Assembly: GCA_964497855.1 (NCBI GenBank)
Contig: CAZCFM010000154.1
Span: 1 to 7,577 of the forward strand
Source of the DNA: CAYLNG01 sp964497855
GTDB lineage: Bacteria > Verrucomicrobiota > Kiritimatiellia > SS1-B-03-39 > UBA6053
Direction: 5' to 3'
Length of the DNA: 7,577 nt
Made by a program: the position numbers and the translations under genes. The notes under the pieces are model-generated. The model did no database searches, was not told the DNA's origin, and was given only the letters and a program-made list of their open reading frames with translations. Positions 6,071 through 7,577 of this stretch are shown here, in pieces (the first letter of the stretch is position 1; each line of letters begins with the position of its first letter).

Positions 6071-6352
6071 TCAGTGATAATCTACAATCTCGACATTGCG
6101 GGCATGGCCATCCACCCATTCAAAGCAGATACGCCACTGTTGATTGATTCGAATGCTGTGCTGCCCCTTTCGTTTCCCTGAAAGTGCTTCCAGCCGATTG
6201 GCTGGTGGAACCCGCAGATCCTGAATCGTGGAGCTCCGGTGAAGCATCTTCAGTTTTCGGTAGGCCGTCTGCTGAATGTTGGGGGGTAACCGTTTGGAGA
6301 ACTCCCTGCGAAAGAGCTTCTCGGTTTCTTTGCATGCGAAACTTTCAATCAT
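6071..6352 (-). CDS. higB: HigB-family mRNA interferase toxin (RelE superfamily)
   Basis: This 93-residue protein belongs to the RelE/HigB group of toxins that cut mRNA on the ribosome. The family pattern is clear throughout: MIESFACKETEKLFR at the start, RLPPNIQQTAYRKLKML (21-37), the PPANRLEALSGKRKGQHSIRINQQWRICF core (49-77) and the closing VEIVDYH. The basic cluster K60-R61-K62, W73-R74 and the terminal D91-Y92-H93 are the conserved positions expected in an active member. I start it at the ATG whose complement is 6350-6352. The in-frame TTG at 6364 would lie inside the promoter's -10 box, so it cannot be on the transcript. No Shine-Dalgarno is visible, and the predicted leader is only about five bases. 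It is co-transcribed with higA downstream. Confidence 0.93.
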   Translation of the reverse strand: MIESFACKETEKLFRREFSKRLPPNIQQTAYRKLKMLHRSSTIQDLRVPPANRLEALSGKRKGQHSIRINQQWRICFEWVDGHARNVEIVDYH

Positions 6353-6363
6353 GGGAATTACCA

Positions 6364-6390
6364 AGTATAACGCATAGCGTTATCCGTCAA
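6364..6390 (-). promoter_or_regulatory. higBA promoter with operator palindrome
   Basis: On the minus strand, TTGACG (6390-6385) and TATACT (6369-6364) are good -35 and -10 boxes, spaced 15 bases, which is short. Between them, and overlapping the -10 box by its last bases, lies a perfect dyad, ATAACGC-TAT-GCGTTAT (6367-6383), the natural HigA operator. Binding there would block RNA polymerase and give autoregulation, as known for this family. The predicted transcription start, about seven bases past the -10 box, is only about five bases before the higB ATG. Confidence 0.75.
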
Positions 6391-6434
6391 GCGGAAATTT
6401 TATTCTTCCTGCCGCTACCGCTACCGTCTCAGTC

Positions 6435-6462
6435 CACCGGACCGCGTGCTCGCGGTTCGGTG
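6435..6462. repeat. Strong 12-bp hairpin with TGCT loop
   Basis: CACCGGACCGCG (6435-6446) pairs with CGCGGTTCGGTG (6451-6462) around the tetraloop TGCT, with one G-T wobble. It is GC-rich and very stable, but no U-tract follows on either strand, so it is not an obvious intrinsic terminator. It lies about 45 bases upstream of the higBA promoter and may be a REP-like palindrome. Confidence 0.6.
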
Positions 6463-6623
6463 CGACTGCTGGTTCGACTTTATTCGTATTTAGTAGAGAA
6501 TCCATCGGTATCTGCAAAACTTCTCCGGTCTGGTCCGGGAGCTTTTGCGACATCCCCAAGAAAAAATGTTCAAACAGGCCCTCTTCGAATGTCAATCGGA
6601 AAGGCGGGGGAGAGGAAGGGAAG

Positions 6624-6658
6624 AAGTGCGGAGTGCGGAATGCGGAGTGGGAAGTGCG
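6624..6658. repeat. Tandem heptamer repeat, five imperfect copies of GAGTGCG
   Basis: Five consecutive 7-base units keep exact phase: AAGTGCG, GAGTGCG, GAATGCG, GAGTGGG, AAGTGCG. They are flanked by looser GGGAGTGAGGAATGA-type sequence to 6680. Such purine-rich repeats are likely to vary in copy number and do not encode a credible protein in any frame. Confidence 0.65.
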
Positions 6659-6687
6659 GGGTCTGGGGAGTGAGGAATGACGCGTGG

Positions 6688-6736
6688 GACGGCGGCCCCC
6701 GCCGTCAACATTTGTCCTGCGGCGGCCCCCGCCGCA
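6688..6736. repeat. Pair of near-identical 19-bp GC palindromes
   Basis: GACGGCGG-CCC-CCGCCGTC (6688-6706) and TGCGGCGG-CCC-CCGCCGCA (6718-6736) are each perfect 8-bp inverted repeats with a 3-base centre. They share a 14-base core and are 11 bases apart. The outer two bases differ between copies but each change is compensated within its own arm, which points to selection on the palindrome. They look like REP-type or dispersed intergenic repeats. Confidence 0.7.
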
Positions 6737-6787
6737 GTCGTTCCATTGGCCCGTTGCCGCACATAACACTCGACCCGGGCCGCGTAC

Positions 6788-6810
6788 TGTGATGGAATAA
6801 GGTCATCACA
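6788..6810. promoter_or_regulatory. Inverted repeat TGTGATG-N9-CATCACA, possible operator
   Basis: A perfect 7-bp inverted repeat (6788-6794 and 6804-6810) lies about 70 bases before the membrane-protein ATG at 6880. The half-site resembles TGTGA-type regulator sites, but the spacing is too wide for a Crp site (13 bases between TGTGA and TCACA rather than 6). It could be an operator or a small hairpin; the function is unproven. Confidence 0.3.
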
Positions 6811-6879
6811 TTGCGCAAGCCCCCTCCGCACAAGGCACAACATCCTCCTCCTGTGCTTGGACGAACCAAAGCAATCCCC

Positions 6880-7314
6880 ATGCAGAACCCCGAACCCGCC
6901 ATCACCACACCCGATGCGACCGAGCGTTTGGATCGTTTTGCGGCAACGCGTCCCGGTCAGCCGCAGGTTGTTTTGCCGGGCCCCTTGGCAGCGGCGGGGG
7001 GCGAGGAGGCCTTGCCGGATCCCCGGGCGCTCCGCGCTCGAAAAACCCACAAGGCGTCTCTGCTGCGGAGGGGGCTGCGGCTGTTCAGTCTGACCTTTGG
7101 CATCGCGGCGGCGTGGTTCGTTTACGCGTGGATACGCGACGGATGGATGCCACGGGGTCTGGGGCCGCCGCAGGGGATCCACTCGTTTGACGCACACGCA
7201 GACCTCGCCTATCCTCCGGAGGAATTGCTTGTCCTGCTGGGCTTTCTGCTGCTGCTTTCGTTGAGCATGATGCTGTTCGGAAGCCACAACCCGTTTCCGC
7301 GCCGAAAGACGTAA
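6880..7314 (+). CDS. Small two-helix membrane protein of unknown function
   Basis: I do not recognise this 144-residue protein. It has a hydrophilic, Pro/Ala/Arg-rich N-terminus (1-60), a basic stretch RARKTHKASLLRRGLR (52-67), a first membrane helix (about 67-85, LFSLTFGIAAAWFVYAWI), a linker containing HSFDAHADLAYPPEE (101-115), and a second helix (about 116-134, LLVLLGFLLLLSLSMMLFG). It ends in a basic tail, PFPRRKT. By the positive-inside rule both ends are probably cytoplasmic, with the roughly 30-residue linker outside. The ATG at 6880 is used because it opens the coherent part of the protein. An in-frame TTG at 6811 would add 23 low-complexity residues. No good Shine-Dalgarno precedes either, so the start is uncertain. 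It stands alone, followed by the inverted-repeat element at 7346. Confidence 0.65.
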   Translation: MQNPEPAITTPDATERLDRFAATRPGQPQVVLPGPLAAAGGEEALPDPRALRARKTHKASLLRRGLRLFSLTFGIAAAWFVYAWIRDGWMPRGLGPPQGIHSFDAHADLAYPPEELLVLLGFLLLLSLSMMLFGSHNPFPRRKT

Positions 7315-7345
7315 GGCGGGTGCTTCGGCCCGAGTTCTGCATTTA

Positions 7346-7493
7346 GGGCCTGTTGATGTATTCAACCACTGATTAACACTGATGCCCCCTGATACTTCTC
7401 GAAACAATAAATAAACCGAAATGCACTAACTATCAGTGTTTATCCGTTCATCAGTGGTTAAAAATCCGGTCCCGAGAATACATCAACAGGCCC
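7346..7493. mobile_element. 148-bp inverted-repeat element, MITE-like
   Basis: The ends are perfect 18-bp inverted repeats: GGGCCTGTTGATGTATTC (7346-7363) and its complement (7476-7493). Inside are a second pair, AACCACTGAT (7364-7373) with ATCAGTGGTT (7450-7459), and a third, AACACTGAT (7375-7383) with ATCAGTGTT (7432-7440). Almost the whole element can therefore fold into one long interrupted hairpin. The centre is AT-rich and has no coding capacity. No target-site duplication is visible at the ends (TTTA against CAGA). It resembles a non-autonomous MITE or a dispersed palindromic repeat; no transposase is present in this window. Confidence 0.65.
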
Positions 7494-7548
7494 CAGACCT
7501 CAGTTTGACGATTTCCCAAAACTGGATCGCAGATTCAAATGTCTTTTT

Positions 7549-7561
7549 GTCGCGTAGCGAC
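7549..7561. repeat. Short palindrome GTCGC-GTA-GCGAC
   Basis: A perfect 5-bp dyad around GTA lies at the window edge, directly after a five-T run (7544-7548). It is compatible with a REP-like palindrome or with a terminator read on the minus strand, where the stem would be followed by AAAAA rather than U, so the terminator reading is poor. The context is cut off by the window end. Confidence 0.35.
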
Positions 7562-7577
7562 AGTCCCAGGATTAGCC

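Larger units (their letters stand above)
6391..6879. other. Non-coding, repeat-rich interval between higBA and a membrane-protein gene
   Basis: I find no convincing gene in these roughly 490 bases. Open frames on both strands are low-complexity or lack any recognisable pattern. The interval holds a short GCTACC direct repeat (6414-6425), a 12-bp hairpin (6435-6462), a heptamer tandem repeat (6624-6658), two GC palindromes (6688-6736) and an inverted repeat (6788-6810). An AT-richer patch at about 6475-6600 lies between the structures. The density of repeats suggests an insertion-prone, non-essential region. Confidence 0.6.

Noticed and set aside
6353..6364. TTG at 6364 as higB start
   Set aside because: It lies inside the predicted -10 box; the ATG at 6352 begins exactly where HigB homologues do.
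6380..6769. Minus-strand open frame of 129 codons upstream of higB
   Set aside because: The first half is translated repeat sequence. The part FRLTFEEGLFEHFFLGMSQKLPDQTGEVL looks somewhat protein-like, but I recognise no family and its stop lies within the higBA operator. It could be a decayed gene fragment, which cannot be supported here.
6788..6810. Crp-like site
   Set aside because: The half-sites TGTGA and TCACA are 13 bases apart instead of the required 6, so it is listed only as a generic inverted repeat.
6592..7407. Minus-strand open frame of about 270 codons over the small membrane-protein gene
   Set aside because: Arg/Gln/Pro-rich sequence without hydrophobic core or motifs, running through tandem repeats and palindromes and starting inside the inverted-repeat element. 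The opposite strand gives two clean membrane helices.

Overview
The window reads as a GC-rich chromosomal core interrupted by AT-richer accessory DNA. The best guess for the host is Verrucomicrobiota or a relative in the PVC superphylum. This is inferred from a small pseudopilin-like protein with an H-X9-[D/N]G signature, a membrane-anchored PknB-type kinase in an overlapping operon with it, and intergenic palindromes and 'ACTGAT' repeats. I could not test the taxonomy.

Layout on the + strand: (1) 93-838, a Phd/YefM-type antitoxin and a VapC-like PIN toxin, with an ATGA overlap. They sit behind a perfect consensus sigma70-type promoter whose predicted start falls on the antitoxin ATG. (2) 905-3746, three tightly overlapping genes: a secreted cyclophilin-type prolyl isomerase, a transmembrane Ser/Thr kinase with a roughly 220-residue C-terminal region beyond the membrane helix, and a small pseudopilin-like protein. 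The junctions are ATGA and GTGA, so they are probably one translationally coupled operon acting at or beyond the inner membrane. (3) argH (argininosuccinate lyase, 5128 to 3755 on the minus strand) converges on that operon. An 8-bp inverted repeat covers both stop codons.

(4) 6390 down to 5198 on the minus strand: a higBA toxin-antitoxin module with a promoter, an operator palindrome and a near-leaderless start. It is followed by a lipoprotein with a CaMKII-association-domain/NTF2-like fold. The higA-lipoprotein gap folds into a bulged hairpin faintly like an integron attC site. (5) 6391-6879 holds no convincing gene but is dense in structure: a 12-bp hairpin, a heptamer tandem repeat, two near-identical GC palindromes and an operator-like inverted repeat. 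(6) 6880-7314 encodes a small two-helix membrane protein of unknown function. (7) 7346-7493 is a 148-bp palindromic element with perfect 18-bp terminal inverted repeats and nested ACTGAT repeats, resembling a MITE.

The observations most worth following are the cyclophilin-kinase-pseudopilin operon, the shared near-leaderless design of two unrelated toxin-antitoxin modules, and the 148-bp inverted-repeat element. I found no rRNA, tRNA, CRISPR array or intact insertion sequence.
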